A stretch of DNA of 60,938 nucleotides, taken from positions 1 to 60,938 of the forward strand of contig JAFXQX010000013.1 in assembly GCA_017526745.1 (NCBI GenBank). Reading direction: 5' to 3'. Positions 1 through 8,487 of the stretch are shown piece by piece. The stretch comes from Lachnospiraceae bacterium. GTDB lineage: Bacteria; Bacillota; Clostridia; Lachnospirales; Lachnospiraceae. The position numbers were made by a program, and so were the translations under genes. The notes beneath the pieces were generated by a model. The model had not been told where the DNA came from. It saw only the letters and a program-made list of their open reading frames with translations, and did not search any database. Within the stretch, counting starts at the first letter, position 1. The number at the start of each line of letters is the position of its first letter.

Positions 1-1847
1 ACAACCCTTACATTAATGACTTCTGCTTCGGCGCCCTTCTTGGGCTTCTTTTCCTTCTTCTCTTTCTTCTTCTTTTCTTTTTTCTTCTTACCGTCGCCTT
101 CGTCCTGCCCATCAAGCTCGGAAAGGATGGCTTCGTTCTCGGCCGCACCTTCCTGGGCAATATCAACGGCGCTCTGTTCTATGCCTGAAGCATCGGGAAC
201 ATCATCTTCCACTTCTTCAAAGAGCTTTGCAAAAAAGCGTGACAGGAATCCGCCCTTTTTGGACTTGACCTCGGATTCATCGGGGATATCGAGAAGGTCA
301 GGATCTATGAGCATCTCCTCATCTCCGTCTCCGATGACCTCAACATTCTCGCCCTTTTTCTTTTTCTTCCTGCCGAAAAGCCCGAACTTCTTTTTCTTCT
401 TTTTGCCGGTCTCTTCTTCCTCATCGATAAGGTTGTCTATGTTGAACAGCTCATCTTCCGAATCGGATGCAAAAAGCGCTTCGGCTGTTTCGGTGTTCGG
501 ATCGACAAGCTCGGAATTCTCATCCTTTTCAAGGAGATTGCCTATATCGGACAGATCACCGGATCCGTCATCGAGCGATCCGAGAAGATCATTAAGATCG
601 GAATCGTCCCCCGTATCTGTTCCGGCTCCTTCACTGCCTTCCTCCGCCGAAAGAGAGCCGGTAACATCATCAAGCATGGCCGACAGATCAGTGTCGAACA
701 TATCGATACCGAGATCGTTATCGGATGCCGAAGGCTCTTCTGAAGGGGTCTCTTCTGAAGGAATCTCCTCGGAAGGTGTTTCTTCGGATCCTTCCGTTTC
801 TCCTGATTCATCGGATACAGTCTCGCCGGTTATCTCACCAAGGGTCGACAAGAGTTCTGATATTTCCTGATCCGGCATAAGGGGTGCCTCTTCAGCCTCC
901 TCTTCCGGCATTGTAAGTTCTTCAAGATCGGGCTCGAGAGATTCTTCCTCGGCCGGAGCTTCTTCCTCGACTGGAGCTTCTTCCTCAACCGGAGCTTCTT
1001 CCTCGACCGGAGTTTCGACTTCTTCTTCTGCAGGTGCATCATCCGCATTTGCATTTGCAAACAAAGCGGCTATTGTATCAGCATCGAGTGCCTTGGTACT
1101 GTCATTCGGATCAAGGTCGTCGATCGACAACCCTGCGGACTCGGGCTCCTCAGCTGCAGGTTCTTCGATCACGGGTTCCTCGATCACAGGTTCCTCGATC
1201 ACAGGCTCCTCGATCGCAGGCTCCTCGATCACAGGCTCCTCGATCACAGGTTCCTCGATCACAGGCTCCTCGATCACGGGCTCCTCGATCACGGGTTCCT
1301 CGATCACAGGCTCCTCAATCGCAGGCTCCTCGATCACAGGCTCCTCGATCACGGGCTCCTCGATCACGGGTTCGGGAACGGGCGCCTCTATCTCTTCCAT
1401 CACAGGTTCGGGAATAATATCAAGATTGCCGTCATGCTCAATGACAGGACCATCCGGAAGCGGCACTTCCGGAATCGCCTCAAAGACCACCTCTGTTTCT
1501 TCGGATAGAGGCCGGACCGGTGCTTCGGATACCACTGACTCTGATACCGGAGCATCTGCATCGGGCATAAGATCTGCCGGGATCTGCTCTGCTTCGGGTT
1601 CGGGTTCGGCAGAAACCTTCGGCTCATGAGGTATCTCTATCTCTCCCTGATTTGTGAACGATGCATTATGATCGTATGCATTCCCGAGTATTGCGGAATT
1701 GGAACCGGTAAGTCCCTCTGCCATCGCAAAAACGTCTTCCCTGTCCATTTCGGGGATTACATCAGGCTTCTTTTCGGGTTCCGGTTCGGGAACTCCCATC
1801 GCCTGTCTTAACAAACTGTCTAAATAATCTTCAGTGGACTGAGCCAT
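1..1847 (-). CDS. Acidic, repeat-rich protein of unknown function (partial, C-terminus outside window)
   Basis: This is an open minus-strand frame of about 615 codons. It starts at the ATG at 1847, behind the ribosome binding site GGAGG (six bases before the ATG), and runs without a stop off the left edge. The N-terminus reads MAQSTEDYLDSLLRQAMG. The protein then becomes very acidic and rich in Pro, Glu, Ser and Asp. Residues about 160-229 are 14 tandem copies of a pentapeptide EP(V/A)IE, and shorter APVEEE and TPSEE repeats follow. Two lysine clusters (KKKKKKFGLFGRKKKKK and a long K/E run near the left edge) and an FFAKLF segment suggest a basic, possibly membrane-proximal, C-terminal half. 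No family is recognised. Serine-rich frames on the other strand are shadows of this gene. The neighbour is cheV, but the two have separate promoters and a terminator between them. Confidence 0.8.
   Translation of the reverse strand, partial: MAQSTEDYLDSLLRQAMGVPEPEPEKKPDVIPEMDREDVFAMAEGLTGSNSAILGNAYDHNASFTNQGEIEIPHEPKVSAEPEPEAEQIPADLMPDADAPVSESVVSEAPVRPLSEETEVVFEAIPEVPLPDGPVIEHDGNLDIIPEPVMEEIEAPVPEPVIEEPVIEEPVIEEPAIEEPVIEEPVIEEPVIEEPVIEEPVIEEPVIEEPAIEEPVIEEPVIEEPVIEEPAAEEPESAGLSIDDLDPNDSTKALDADTIAALFANANADDAPAEEEVETPVEEEAPVEEEAPVEEEAPAEEESLEPDLEELTMPEEEAEEAPLMPDQEISELLSTLGEITGETVSDESGETEGSEETPSEEIPSEETPSEEPSASDNDLGIDMFDTDLSAMLDDVTGSLSAEEGSEGAGTDTGDDSDLNDLLGSLDDGSGDLSDIGNLLEKDENSELVDPNTETAEALFASDSEDELFNIDNLIDEEEETGKKKKKKFGLFGRKKKKKGENVEVIGDGDEEMLIDPDLLDIPDESEVKSKKGGFLSRFFAKLFEEVEDDVPDASGIEQSAVDIAQEGAAENEAILSELDGQDEGDGKKKKEKKKKEKKEKKPKKGAEAEVINVRV
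1161..1370 (-). repeat. Fourteen tandem 15-bp coding repeats (EPVIE units)
   Basis: Fourteen consecutive 15-bp units, consensus CTCCTCGATCACAGG on the plus strand, encode EP(V/A)IE in the acidic protein on the minus strand. Copies differ mainly at synonymous positions (cagg/cggg, ctcc/ttcc) and in two V-to-A changes. This suggests expansion by slippage followed by some drift. The copy number is probably variable between strains. Confidence 0.9.
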
Positions 1848-1879
1848 TTGATCCTCCGAGTTACATAAAATATCAATTC

Positions 1880-1908
1880 ATACTACCATATTTTGGTTAT
1901 GCAAACAA
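1880..1908 (-). promoter_or_regulatory. Predicted sigma-A promoter for the acidic repeat protein
   Basis: On the minus strand, TTGTTT (1903-1908) and TAGTAT (1880-1885) are separated by 17 bases and lie about 33 bases upstream of the ATG at 1847. The -10 region sits in the string ATATGGTAGTAT, which recurs in the promoter of the 91-residue leader peptide at 15060. Confidence 0.5.
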
Positions 1909-1923
1909 CTTAAAAAACAAAAA

Positions 1924-1947
1924 ACGGAGTCGGTTTTCCGACTCCGT
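1924..1947 (-). terminator. Intrinsic terminator after cheV
   Basis: A perfect 10-bp stem (ACGGAGTCGG/CCGACTCCGT) with a TTTT loop is followed on the minus strand by six T residues, a G and six more T. It lies 22 bases after the cheV stop codon. Confidence 0.9.
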
Positions 1948-1968
1948 GGCTTATTAACATAACGTCTG

Positions 1969-2895
1969 TTATTCGGGTAACTGCTCCTCGGTCTTTGATC
2001 CGGATACAAGCTTGTCGATAAGAAGAACGAGGTTTCCGATCTCAGGTTTGCTGAGCTGTGCATCGGCACCGAGCGCTTCACCCTTTACTCTCATCTCTTC
2101 ATTGACAAGTGAAGAGAATATTATGACCGGAATATTCTTCAGCACATCATCTGTCTTGATCATATGAGTAAGTCTGTGACCGTCCATCTGAGGCATCTCA
2201 ATATCAGTGATGACAAGTTTAACCTTCTCATCAAGCGTACCCTCTTCCTTGGCCTCGAGGATGTAATTCCAAGCCTGCAGACCGTCTTCCGTACGCTTAA
2301 CATTGACATAACCTGCTGCGGTAAGAGCATCACTGATGAGCTTGTTAAGAAGATGAGAATCCTCGGCAATAAGGATCGGAACGCTGCTCCTCTCTCTCTC
2401 TCCGAGTGCATTTATCTGGTTCATCCGAAGCCCTGTCTCGGGACTGATATCGGCAACGATCTTCTCGAAGTCAAGGATGATAACGAGTCTGTCATCGAAC
2501 TTAACTATACCTGTCGAAACGCCTTCAACTTCGTTGTTGACCGTTGCATCGGGTTTGATGATCTCCGTCCAGTTGACTCGATGGATACCCATAACACGGT
2601 CTACATGGAAAGCAACGTCGAGCTTATTGAAATTTGTTATTATGAACAGGCCGTCTGTGCTTTCCTCATCGCCCATCTGGAGAGCGTTTTTGAGGCTGAT
2701 CGCCGTGATCATCTTGTCACGCGGCATAAATATTCCTTCTACGGAAGGATGCGAATTCGGAACCGGTGTAACAGGCTGATATGTAATGATCTCACGGATC
2801 TTCGCAACATTGATTCCGTATGAGTTCTCGCCAAGCTTGAACTCGAGGATTTCCAGCTCATTAGTACCATTTTCCAATAAGATTTTGCTATCCAT
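1969..2895 (-). CDS. cheV: Chemotaxis adaptor/response protein CheV
   Basis: The protein couples chemoreceptors to CheA and tunes adaptation. Residues about 10-150 form a CheW-like domain (LEILEFKLGENSYGINVAKI is typical). Residues about 175-300 form a receiver domain with the phospho-acceptor Asp in LVITDIEMPQMDG and a conserved Lys in QLSKPEI. The length of 308 residues is normal for CheV. An AGGTGAAG ribosome binding site precedes the ATG at 2895. The gene has its own promoter and terminator, so it is monocistronic. The chemoreceptor at 9129-10829 is a possible partner, but no cheA or cheW is present in the window. Confidence 0.93.
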   Translation of the reverse strand: MDSKILLENGTNELEILEFKLGENSYGINVAKIREIITYQPVTPVPNSHPSVEGIFMPRDKMITAISLKNALQMGDEESTDGLFIITNFNKLDVAFHVDRVMGIHRVNWTEIIKPDATVNNEVEGVSTGIVKFDDRLVIILDFEKIVADISPETGLRMNQINALGERERSSVPILIAEDSHLLNKLISDALTAAGYVNVKRTEDGLQAWNYILEAKEEGTLDEKVKLVITDIEMPQMDGHRLTHMIKTDDVLKNIPVIIFSSLVNEEMRVKGEALGADAQLSKPEIGNLVLLIDKLVSGSKTEEQLPE

Positions 2896-2959
2896 ACCTT
2901 CACCTCATATATTAGTGTTCCGATCGCACATAGTAAAACTAAATACAATCAGCGAGTTC

Positions 2960-2988
2960 ATTATATCACACATTTTCAGAAAAGACAC
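2960..2988 (-). promoter_or_regulatory. Predicted promoter for cheV
   Basis: A perfect TATAAT (2960-2965) lies 17 bases from a weak -35 GTGTCT (2983-2988) on the minus strand, 65 bases upstream of the cheV ATG. No flagellar SigD-type box (TAAA with GCCGATAT) was recognised. Confidence 0.45.
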
Positions 2989-3009
2989 TAAAAATTCGGC
3001 AGTTTGAAA

Positions 3010-3207
3010 TCATTTTTCTTCCCAGAACAGTTCATCGAGCGTTTTGCCGAGTGCTTTGCATATCGCAATGCAAAGATTGATCGTGGGATTATAATCACCT
3101 TTTTCTATCGCGCTTATCGTCTGTCTGGATACTCCACACTTATTCGCAAGGTCTTCCTGAGACAGATCCAGCCCGGCGCGAGCCGCTTTCATCCTCAGAT
3201 TCTTCAT
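3010..3207 (-). CDS. Small XRE-family (Cro/CI-type) transcriptional regulator
   Basis: This 65-residue protein is almost entirely a helix-turn-helix domain. LSQEDLANKCGVSRQTISAI is the classic helix 2/recognition helix region, followed by the GDYNPTINLCIAICKALGKTLDELF tail typical of short Firmicutes XRE proteins. Its start overlaps the stop of the upstream membrane protein by four bases (ATGA), so the two are translationally coupled. This is a common arrangement in which the regulator controls its own membrane-protein operon. The palindrome at 3807-3834 is a candidate binding site. Confidence 0.92.
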   Translation of the reverse strand: MKNLRMKAARAGLDLSQEDLANKCGVSRQTISAIEKGDYNPTINLCIAICKALGKTLDELFWEEK

Positions 3208-3758
3208 TCGTCATCCCCGCTTTCATCCGGTGCTTCCTCTGCGTTTTCTTTTCTCGACTTGATAAACAGTTCCACCCCTACAGTTACCATGAGTATAAAA
3301 CATAACAGGTTGGTTCCGGAATCTGAGATCATACCGTCCTTAATAAACTCTCCTCCGACGATGGGACCGACCGCTCCGAGAAGGTTACAGATCGCAGCAG
3401 CGATACAGATGATCGCAAATCGTTTTTTATTGTTGTTGATACCGAAATATGCATCATGCCATATGCTGTATGTGATCTGGGCGATGATCCCGACAAACAG
3501 TATGAAGAAGTATTTGGTCAGGCTTGACGCGATCACTATACCCGCCATATCAAGAAGCATCACAGCGGTTGCGGCTATGGTCATGGCCCAGAATCCGTAC
3601 ATATATGCTTTTCCCCGTGCGATGATCTGCCTTTCGTCATACTTTGTCACTATCTTCCTGTCCTTGTTCATGAATTTAAAAAGGATCACACATAACAAAA
3701 GTCCGACCATGATCCCGATCGCAATACCCGATGACTTAAATACACCTGTTCTATCCAT
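3204..3758 (-). CDS. Integral membrane protein of unknown function, paired with XRE regulator
   Basis: The protein is about 184 residues with five likely membrane segments: an N-terminal one (IGIMVGLLLCVILFKFM), two in the middle (MYGFWAMTIAATAVMLL and the KYFFILFVGIIAQ region), ICIAAAICNLLGAVGPIV, and a last one near LLCFILMVTVG. The tail is acidic. After the first segment it has DERQIIARGKAY, a motif often seen in small Firmicutes membrane proteins encoded beside XRE regulators. The ATG at 3758 is chosen because AGAGG lies about eight bases upstream; an in-frame ATG at 3767 would leave almost no spacing. Function is unknown; regulation by the neighbouring XRE protein is inferred. Confidence 0.8.
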   Translation of the reverse strand: MDRTGVFKSSGIAIGIMVGLLLCVILFKFMNKDRKIVTKYDERQIIARGKAYMYGFWAMTIAATAVMLLDMAGIVIASSLTKYFFILFVGIIAQITYSIWHDAYFGINNNKKRFAIICIAAAICNLLGAVGPIVGGEFIKDGMISDSGTNLLCFILMVTVGVELFIKSRKENAEEAPDESGDDE

Positions 3759-3806
3759 TATTCTCATCCTCTCTTGATAAATCCTAAGATATTCTGCCTT
3801 TCGAAA

Positions 3807-3834
3807 GTGATGGATTGTGCACCCGGTCCATCAC
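3807..3834. promoter_or_regulatory. Inverted repeat downstream of promoter (candidate operator)
   Basis: Perfect 8-bp arms GTGATGGA and TCCATCAC are separated by 12 bases and lie just downstream of the -10 box of the XRE operon promoter. The size and position fit an operator for a dimeric XRE protein, although an mRNA hairpin is possible. Confidence 0.5.
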
Positions 3835-3842
3835 CTGTATGA

Positions 3843-3872
3843 ATAATACAACTGTGAATAGATATTTGTCAA
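3843..3872 (-). promoter_or_regulatory. Strong sigma-A promoter for the membrane protein/XRE pair
   Basis: A consensus -35 TTGACA (3867-3872) and -10 TATTAT (3843-3848) are 18 bases apart on the minus strand. The start region lies within the palindrome at 3807-3834. Confidence 0.7.
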
Positions 3873-3900
3873 CTATATTTTACATTTTTCATATAAATAT

Positions 3901-3925
3901 AGAGAACAGGACCCGCCTGTTCTCT
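3901..3925 (-). terminator. Intrinsic terminator after the lipoprotein gene
   Basis: A perfect 10-bp stem AGAGAACAGG/CCTGTTCTCT with a 5-base loop sits about 45 bases past the lipoprotein stop. On the minus strand it is followed by ATATTTATATG, a weak T-rich tail. It ends the operon that begins near 9051. Confidence 0.65.
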
Positions 3926-3970
3926 TTAAGATCAATAACGCAACTCTATCGATCTGCCGTATCCAAAATA

Positions 3971-4801
3971 TCAGTTCAAGGCATAACTCTGCTCTTCGCC
4001 GTCCCTTACGATCACAAGGTTCATGGATGAGACCGCCTCGCCTTCCGGTATCTCAAAAACAAGGACCGCATCAACGGTCGCACCGGGAGTGAGCAGACCC
4101 GAATAGTTCATAAGATCGTTGTCAAGGAATGTAACATCCCCTCTTACCTTGTCGCTGCCGTTCAGCAGAAGTCTGGCCTTGAAATCGGTTGAGTTGGTGT
4201 GAACATCCATATCCTCCGTGCCGGGATTGGTCAGATCAAAATGCACAACGAGCAGTCTCTTGCCGCTTGCAGCCTTCATTGAAAAAGCAAGTTCCTCACC
4301 GTTTTCGGGATAATGCTCTGCAACCTCATAACTTACATACTTGATATCAGCGCCCGGTATACCAAGGGCATCGCCGAGAGGTATCGAAGCAGAAGCCGCT
4401 GCCGGATCAACATCCGGAGAATCAACAAGTGCTTCCGGAGCATCATCGGGAGCGGGAACATCTCCGCCATCGGAAGGAGGTGCCGTCTGCCCCTCATCGG
4501 GAGTTTCCGGTGCCGGAGCGGAAGGCTCAAGGCCCGGAAGCTGACCGGGTCCTTCGGGAGATTGCGGTTCATCTTTTTTCATGCCCGGGTTGACATCTGC
4601 CCTGTTGATATCATCAACGGTCATCAGTCCGCCCGGATGGCCCTTTACGTATTCAAGAAGCTTTCCTGCCGCATATTCCGCTATCAGGCTGCTCTGCTCG
4701 GGAGTCAGTTCGAGTGACGGGATAAATCCGCATCCTGACAGCATGAGCGAACATACGATAACGGCAATATATGAAAGAATATGTCCTGTTCTCTTATTCA
4801 T
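3971..4801 (-). CDS. Secreted lipoprotein with C-terminal DUF4352-like beta domain
   Basis: Translation is taken from the ATG at 4801 (MNKRTGHILSYIAVIVCSLMLSGCG), which gives a textbook lipoprotein signal with lipobox LSGC; a longer frame upstream would bury this signal. The mature protein has a disordered Pro/Glu/Ala-rich stretch (residues about 65-140). A C-terminal beta domain of about 110 residues contains LLVVHFDLTNPGTEDMDV, which resembles the DUF4352/Ig-like fold of Gram-positive lipoproteins. The gene follows the sensor kinase by 22 bases and is the last gene of the peptidase/two-component operon. It may be an envelope sensor or effector for that system; this is inference. Confidence 0.8.
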   Translation of the reverse strand: MNKRTGHILSYIAVIVCSLMLSGCGFIPSLELTPEQSSLIAEYAAGKLLEYVKGHPGGLMTVDDINRADVNPGMKKDEPQSPEGPGQLPGLEPSAPAPETPDEGQTAPPSDGGDVPAPDDAPEALVDSPDVDPAAASASIPLGDALGIPGADIKYVSYEVAEHYPENGEELAFSMKAASGKRLLVVHFDLTNPGTEDMDVHTNSTDFKARLLLNGSDKVRGDVTFLDNDLMNYSGLLTPGATVDAVLVFEIPEGEAVSSMNLVIVRDGEEQSYALN

Positions 4802-4823
4802 AATCCAAATAATATCACACAAA

Positions 4824-6338
4824 CTATGCATTGTCGAATGACGGGATCGAATCAGTACCGTCAACTTCGAACCAGAAGCTGACTCCGCCGGTGTGATTTT
4901 CCACCCCGTATTCATGTCCCATCGCGTCCATGCATGCCTTGACTATCGACAGTCCTATGCCGCTTCCGCCGTACTCGCGCGTTCGCGCCTTGTCCGCTTT
5001 ATAGAACTTGGTCCAAAGCTTGGGGATGATCTCATCCGGAATATTATCACCGGAATTAAATACGCTGACCCTCACTACCCCACCTGCCTTGACAACATCG
5101 ATCCTTACCGTCTTTTTGCCGTCATCTGCGCTCTTTGCGTAATGGATCGCATTCGACAGGTAGTTCGTAAGAACCTGTTCGACCTTGAACTCATCAGCCC
5201 ACACGGAAATGCTCATCCGTTCAGGCATCTCTATCGTGATGTCATTCTGTTTTATCAGAATATCCATGGATGACACGACATTTCGTATCAGTTCCATAAG
5301 ATCGAAATGCTCAATATCAACCCGGTCATTTCCGAATTCGAGCTCGTTAAGATGCAGGAGGTTCTTGACGAGCACGTTCATCTTCTCGGCCTCGTCCGTG
5401 ATGACTTCACAGTAGAAATTACGGCTTTCCTCGTCATCGTTCACGCAGTCCCTGAGCCCTTCCGCATATCCCCGGATCAGTGCGATCGGTGTCTTCAGCT
5501 CATGCGATACATTCGAGAGAAAATCCTTTCTCATCTCATCTATCTCGGTCTTTTTTTCGATATCCTGCTGAAGCTTGGCATTGGCGCTTTTGAGTTCGAC
5601 AATGGTCCCTTCGAGAGCATCCGAAAGCTTGTTCATATGCTCCCCGAGAACATCTATCTCGTTTCCGCACTTTCCGCTGTACTTCTCCGAAAAATCAAGT
5701 TTCGTCATCTTCTCGGATATTCCGACAAGTTTCATGACCGGCCTTGTTATCCTGCATGTTGCAAGGAAAATGAAAATGATACCGGCAATGATCGCTATGA
5801 TGCCGAATCTGATAAAGATCATGTTGGCAAGACGGGATGCTTCCTTCATGCTCTGTACAGGCGTCCGGATCAGTATCAGGTTGCCGCTTGTAAGCGATCC
5901 CCAAAGTTCCAGATAGTCGATGTGGACCCTGGGATCGACCGTTCTCTGGATCCTTATCTTATCTCCTTCATACATGGCATCGACTTCATTTTTTCCGGCA
6001 AACACAAACTCCAGAAGTCTTTTTGTCATAAGCGAAGTATCCGATGCGGTTGATTTTACGAGCTGCTTATCCGCATCGATAACAAGGACTTCGATATTGT
6101 TAATGACCGACAGCTGCCTTAGAGATTCATCAAATTCTGCGGAGTAGATATCTCCCTCTGATACAGCCTTGTCAATATCGTTGTAGCATGATAAAAGGAC
6201 CTTCTGCTTATTGTACATATATGCGCTCTCAAGCGTCAGCATATTGACAACGCTTATGAGAAAAATGCATAAAGTCAGCAAAAGGCCGAAGACAAAAGTG
6301 TATTCTCTTTTAATTGATTTTTTTAAGAAACGTATCAT
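4824..6338 (-). CDS. Membrane sensor histidine kinase (HAMP-HisKA-HATPase)
   Basis: The 504-residue protein has an N-terminal membrane segment (about 14-36), an extracytoplasmic domain of about 130 residues, and a second membrane segment (about 170-195, IIAIIAGIIFIFLATC). A HAMP region, a short coiled coil, a HisKA domain with phospho-acceptor His in NVSHELKTP and a HATPase domain (NYLSNAIHYA, YGGSGIGLSIVK) follow. It matches VanS/PhoR-type kinases. Its ATG shares a base with the stop codon of pepD (TAATG), so translation is coupled. Its partner is almost certainly the OmpR-type regulator at 7802-8476, with pepD lying between the two. Confidence 0.93.
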   Translation of the reverse strand: MIRFLKKSIKREYTFVFGLLLTLCIFLISVVNMLTLESAYMYNKQKVLLSCYNDIDKAVSEGDIYSAEFDESLRQLSVINNIEVLVIDADKQLVKSTASDTSLMTKRLLEFVFAGKNEVDAMYEGDKIRIQRTVDPRVHIDYLELWGSLTSGNLILIRTPVQSMKEASRLANMIFIRFGIIAIIAGIIFIFLATCRITRPVMKLVGISEKMTKLDFSEKYSGKCGNEIDVLGEHMNKLSDALEGTIVELKSANAKLQQDIEKKTEIDEMRKDFLSNVSHELKTPIALIRGYAEGLRDCVNDDEESRNFYCEVITDEAEKMNVLVKNLLHLNELEFGNDRVDIEHFDLMELIRNVVSSMDILIKQNDITIEMPERMSISVWADEFKVEQVLTNYLSNAIHYAKSADDGKKTVRIDVVKAGGVVRVSVFNSGDNIPDEIIPKLWTKFYKADKARTREYGGSGIGLSIVKACMDAMGHEYGVENHTGGVSFWFEVDGTDSIPSFDNA

Positions 6339-7780
6339 TACAGTTTCAGCAGTTCAAGAAGATACTGCCACTCACGCCGCGTGCTCGAGATCGAAAGCTT
6401 TTCGTTGGCCGTATGAACATCCCACATATCGGGCCCTATGGAGATTGCATCGATACCTTTGATCTTCTGTGCGAATATCGCGCACTCAAGTCCTGCATGT
6501 ATCGTGATTATCTCTATATCCCTGTCGAACAGTTTTCTGTAAAGCTGTTGTGCGCTCTTTGCAAACTCGGACACTTCAGCGTTCTCCCATGCGGGATATC
6601 TTCCGCGCATTTCAAAATCAACCTTGAACGCATCCGCGAGCATGCGCATCTTGTATATCATCCATTCAAGAGAAGTTTCCCTGTTACTGCGAAGGCTCGT
6701 TACGATCGAGTAGTTCTTGGATCTCGCGACAGCAACGCCAAGGTTGGAACTTGTCTCGACAAGATCGGCTGTCTGGCTCATCTTGGCTACACCGTTCGGG
6801 ATGACATTGAGAAGCGCGATGAACCTGCTCATATCCTTGACGGACATACAGTCAAGCTTGCCCTTGCCCTTATCCTTACACTTTATCACAAATCCGCCGT
6901 CAGTCTTGCCGTATTCGGCAAGAACAGTCTCGCCAAAAGGTTTGATGAGCTTCTCAAATGCCTTGCCGTGCTTCTTTTTGACAACGACCGTTGCAGTTGC
7001 CGATGCAGGTATCGCATTGTCCTTAAGTCCCCCGTCATAAGACGCAATGGCGATCTCGACGTTGGATGCGGCAAGAGACAGAAGCCTTCCCATCAATACA
7101 TTTGCGTTGGCCTGTCCCTTATGTATCTCGGTTCCGGAATGACCTCCGGCCAGTCCCGAAATGCCGATCTCATAAACATTGCCCTCGACCTTGCCGTTCT
7201 TGCATTTGGAAGAAAGCACGCATCTGCATCCTCCGGCACAACCGACCACGAGATGATTTTCTTCCTCGGTATCAATGTTGATGAAACGTTTTCCCTTGAT
7301 GCGGGAAATATCGTAACCGGCAGCACCCGCAAGTCCGACCTCTTCATCTGCAGTAAATACAGCCTCCAGCATCGGATGCTGTATATCATCACTGTCAAGG
7401 ACTGCAAGTATCAGCGCAATACCGATACCGTCATCGGCTCCGAGCGATGTTCCCTTTGCCGTGACAAAATCCCCGTCAACGTAGGCCTTTACCGCCTCTC
7501 TTTCATGGTCGACGTCCAGTCCTTCTTCGGCAACGCATACCATGTCTATGTGTGCCTGAAGGATCACGGTCTCCCTGTCCTCCATTCCCGCGGTCGCCGG
7601 CTTAAGTATTGTGACATTCATAAGGTCGTCACGGTATGCGATAAGTCCCCGCCTTCCCGCAAACTCCACGAGAAAATCACTTACCGCCTTTTCGTTTCCC
7701 GAGCCTCGCGGGATAGCCGTAAGCTGGTCAAAAAAGCCGAAAACCTTTTTCGGTTCAAGGTCATAAATCTCCTGTGCCAT
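6338..7780 (-). CDS. pepD: Aminoacyl-histidine dipeptidase (PepD, M20 metallopeptidase)
   Basis: A cytosolic zinc dipeptidase that cleaves Xaa-His dipeptides and some other dipeptides. The 480 residues match the PepD family length. The start FGFFDQLTAIPRGSGNE is typical. Metal ligands are visible in ILQAHIDMVC, GADDGIGIA, FTADEEVGLAGA (catalytic Glu pair) and ITIHAGLECAIF (last His). The gene is placed between the response regulator (21 bases upstream) and its kinase (one-base overlap). This suggests that peptidase level is set together with that two-component system, whose input might be peptide- or envelope-related. Confidence 0.95.
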   Translation of the reverse strand: MAQEIYDLEPKKVFGFFDQLTAIPRGSGNEKAVSDFLVEFAGRRGLIAYRDDLMNVTILKPATAGMEDRETVILQAHIDMVCVAEEGLDVDHEREAVKAYVDGDFVTAKGTSLGADDGIGIALILAVLDSDDIQHPMLEAVFTADEEVGLAGAAGYDISRIKGKRFINIDTEEENHLVVGCAGGCRCVLSSKCKNGKVEGNVYEIGISGLAGGHSGTEIHKGQANANVLMGRLLSLAASNVEIAIASYDGGLKDNAIPASATATVVVKKKHGKAFEKLIKPFGETVLAEYGKTDGGFVIKCKDKGKGKLDCMSVKDMSRFIALLNVIPNGVAKMSQTADLVETSSNLGVAVARSKNYSIVTSLRSNRETSLEWMIYKMRMLADAFKVDFEMRGRYPAWENAEVSEFAKSAQQLYRKLFDRDIEIITIHAGLECAIFAQKIKGIDAISIGPDMWDVHTANEKLSISSTRREWQYLLELLKL

Positions 7781-7801
7781 AATGATCTCCTGTATGATCT
7801 G

Positions 7802-8476
7802 TTATACTTCGAACTTATAGCCCATGCCCCAGATGGTCTTGATGTATTCACCGCAATCTCCCATCTTGGAACGCAGCTTTTTGACATGGGTGTCTATCGT
7901 TCTCGCATCACCGAAATAATCGTAATTCCAGACATGATTGAGTATCTTGTCACGTGAAAGTGCGATCCCCTGATTTTCCATGAAATAGGTGAGCAGTTCG
8001 AACTCCTTGAATGAAAGTTCTACGCCCCTGCCTCCGATCATGACCGTATGGCTAGCCTTATCGAGTACGATGTCTCCGGCCGTGATCTTCTCTTCTCCGG
8101 AGATCAGATTGCTCCTGCGAAGCAGTGCTTCAACTCTTGCAACAAGTATCTTGGGCGAAAAAGGCTTGGAGATATACTCATCGGCCCCTAGATCGAATCC
8201 GGCAAGTTCATCTCTTTCATCGCCCTTTGCCGTCAGCATGATAACCGGGATCTTGGAATATTCCCGTATCTCTTTGAGCACTTCCCAGCCGTCCATCTTC
8301 GGCATCATGACATCAAGTATCACAAGGCTTATGTCCTTCTGCTCGAAGAAAATGTCTATGGCTTCCTGTCCGTCGGCCGCCTCGACCACCCGGTAATCCT
8401 TGCGTACGAGAAAATCACTTACAAGCTTTCTCATCCTGCTCTCATCATCAACGACAAGTATCTTGATATTGTCCAT
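7802..8476 (-). CDS. OmpR/PhoB-family response regulator
   Basis: The 224-residue protein has an N-terminal receiver with acidic pocket VVDDESRMRK, phospho-acceptor Asp in LVILDVMMPKMDG and Lys in YISKPFSPK. A C-terminal winged helix (LSFKEFELLTYFMENQG to RTIDTHVKKLRSKMG) binds DNA. The gene starts 11 bases after the stop of the upstream small membrane protein, with the ribosome binding site TAGGAAGG. It is in one operon with pepD and the kinase at 4824-6338, its likely partner. Confidence 0.95.
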   Translation of the reverse strand: MDNIKILVVDDESRMRKLVSDFLVRKDYRVVEAADGQEAIDIFFEQKDISLVILDVMMPKMDGWEVLKEIREYSKIPVIMLTAKGDERDELAGFDLGADEYISKPFSPKILVARVEALLRRSNLISGEEKITAGDIVLDKASHTVMIGGRGVELSFKEFELLTYFMENQGIALSRDKILNHVWNYDYFGDARTIDTHVKKLRSKMGDCGEYIKTIWGMGYKFEV

Positions 8477-8487
8477 AAAATACCTTC

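Noticed and set aside
1161-1370. CRISPR-like array of short repeats
   Set aside because: The units are contiguous 15-bp coding repeats without spacers.
16-1629. Serine- and arginine-rich open frames on the plus strand
   Set aside because: They are mirror images of the repeat-rich acidic gene on the minus strand, have no ribosome binding sites, and their composition is just the antisense of Glu/Pro/Val codons.
4802-4915. Upstream extension of the lipoprotein
   Set aside because: It overlaps the kinase gene end and would hide the lipoprotein signal peptide that starts at 4801.
6314-7957. 547-residue plus-strand open frame opposite pepD
   Set aside because: It is antisense to pepD and the response regulator, which both have strong family motifs and ribosome binding sites; its product has no recognisable features.
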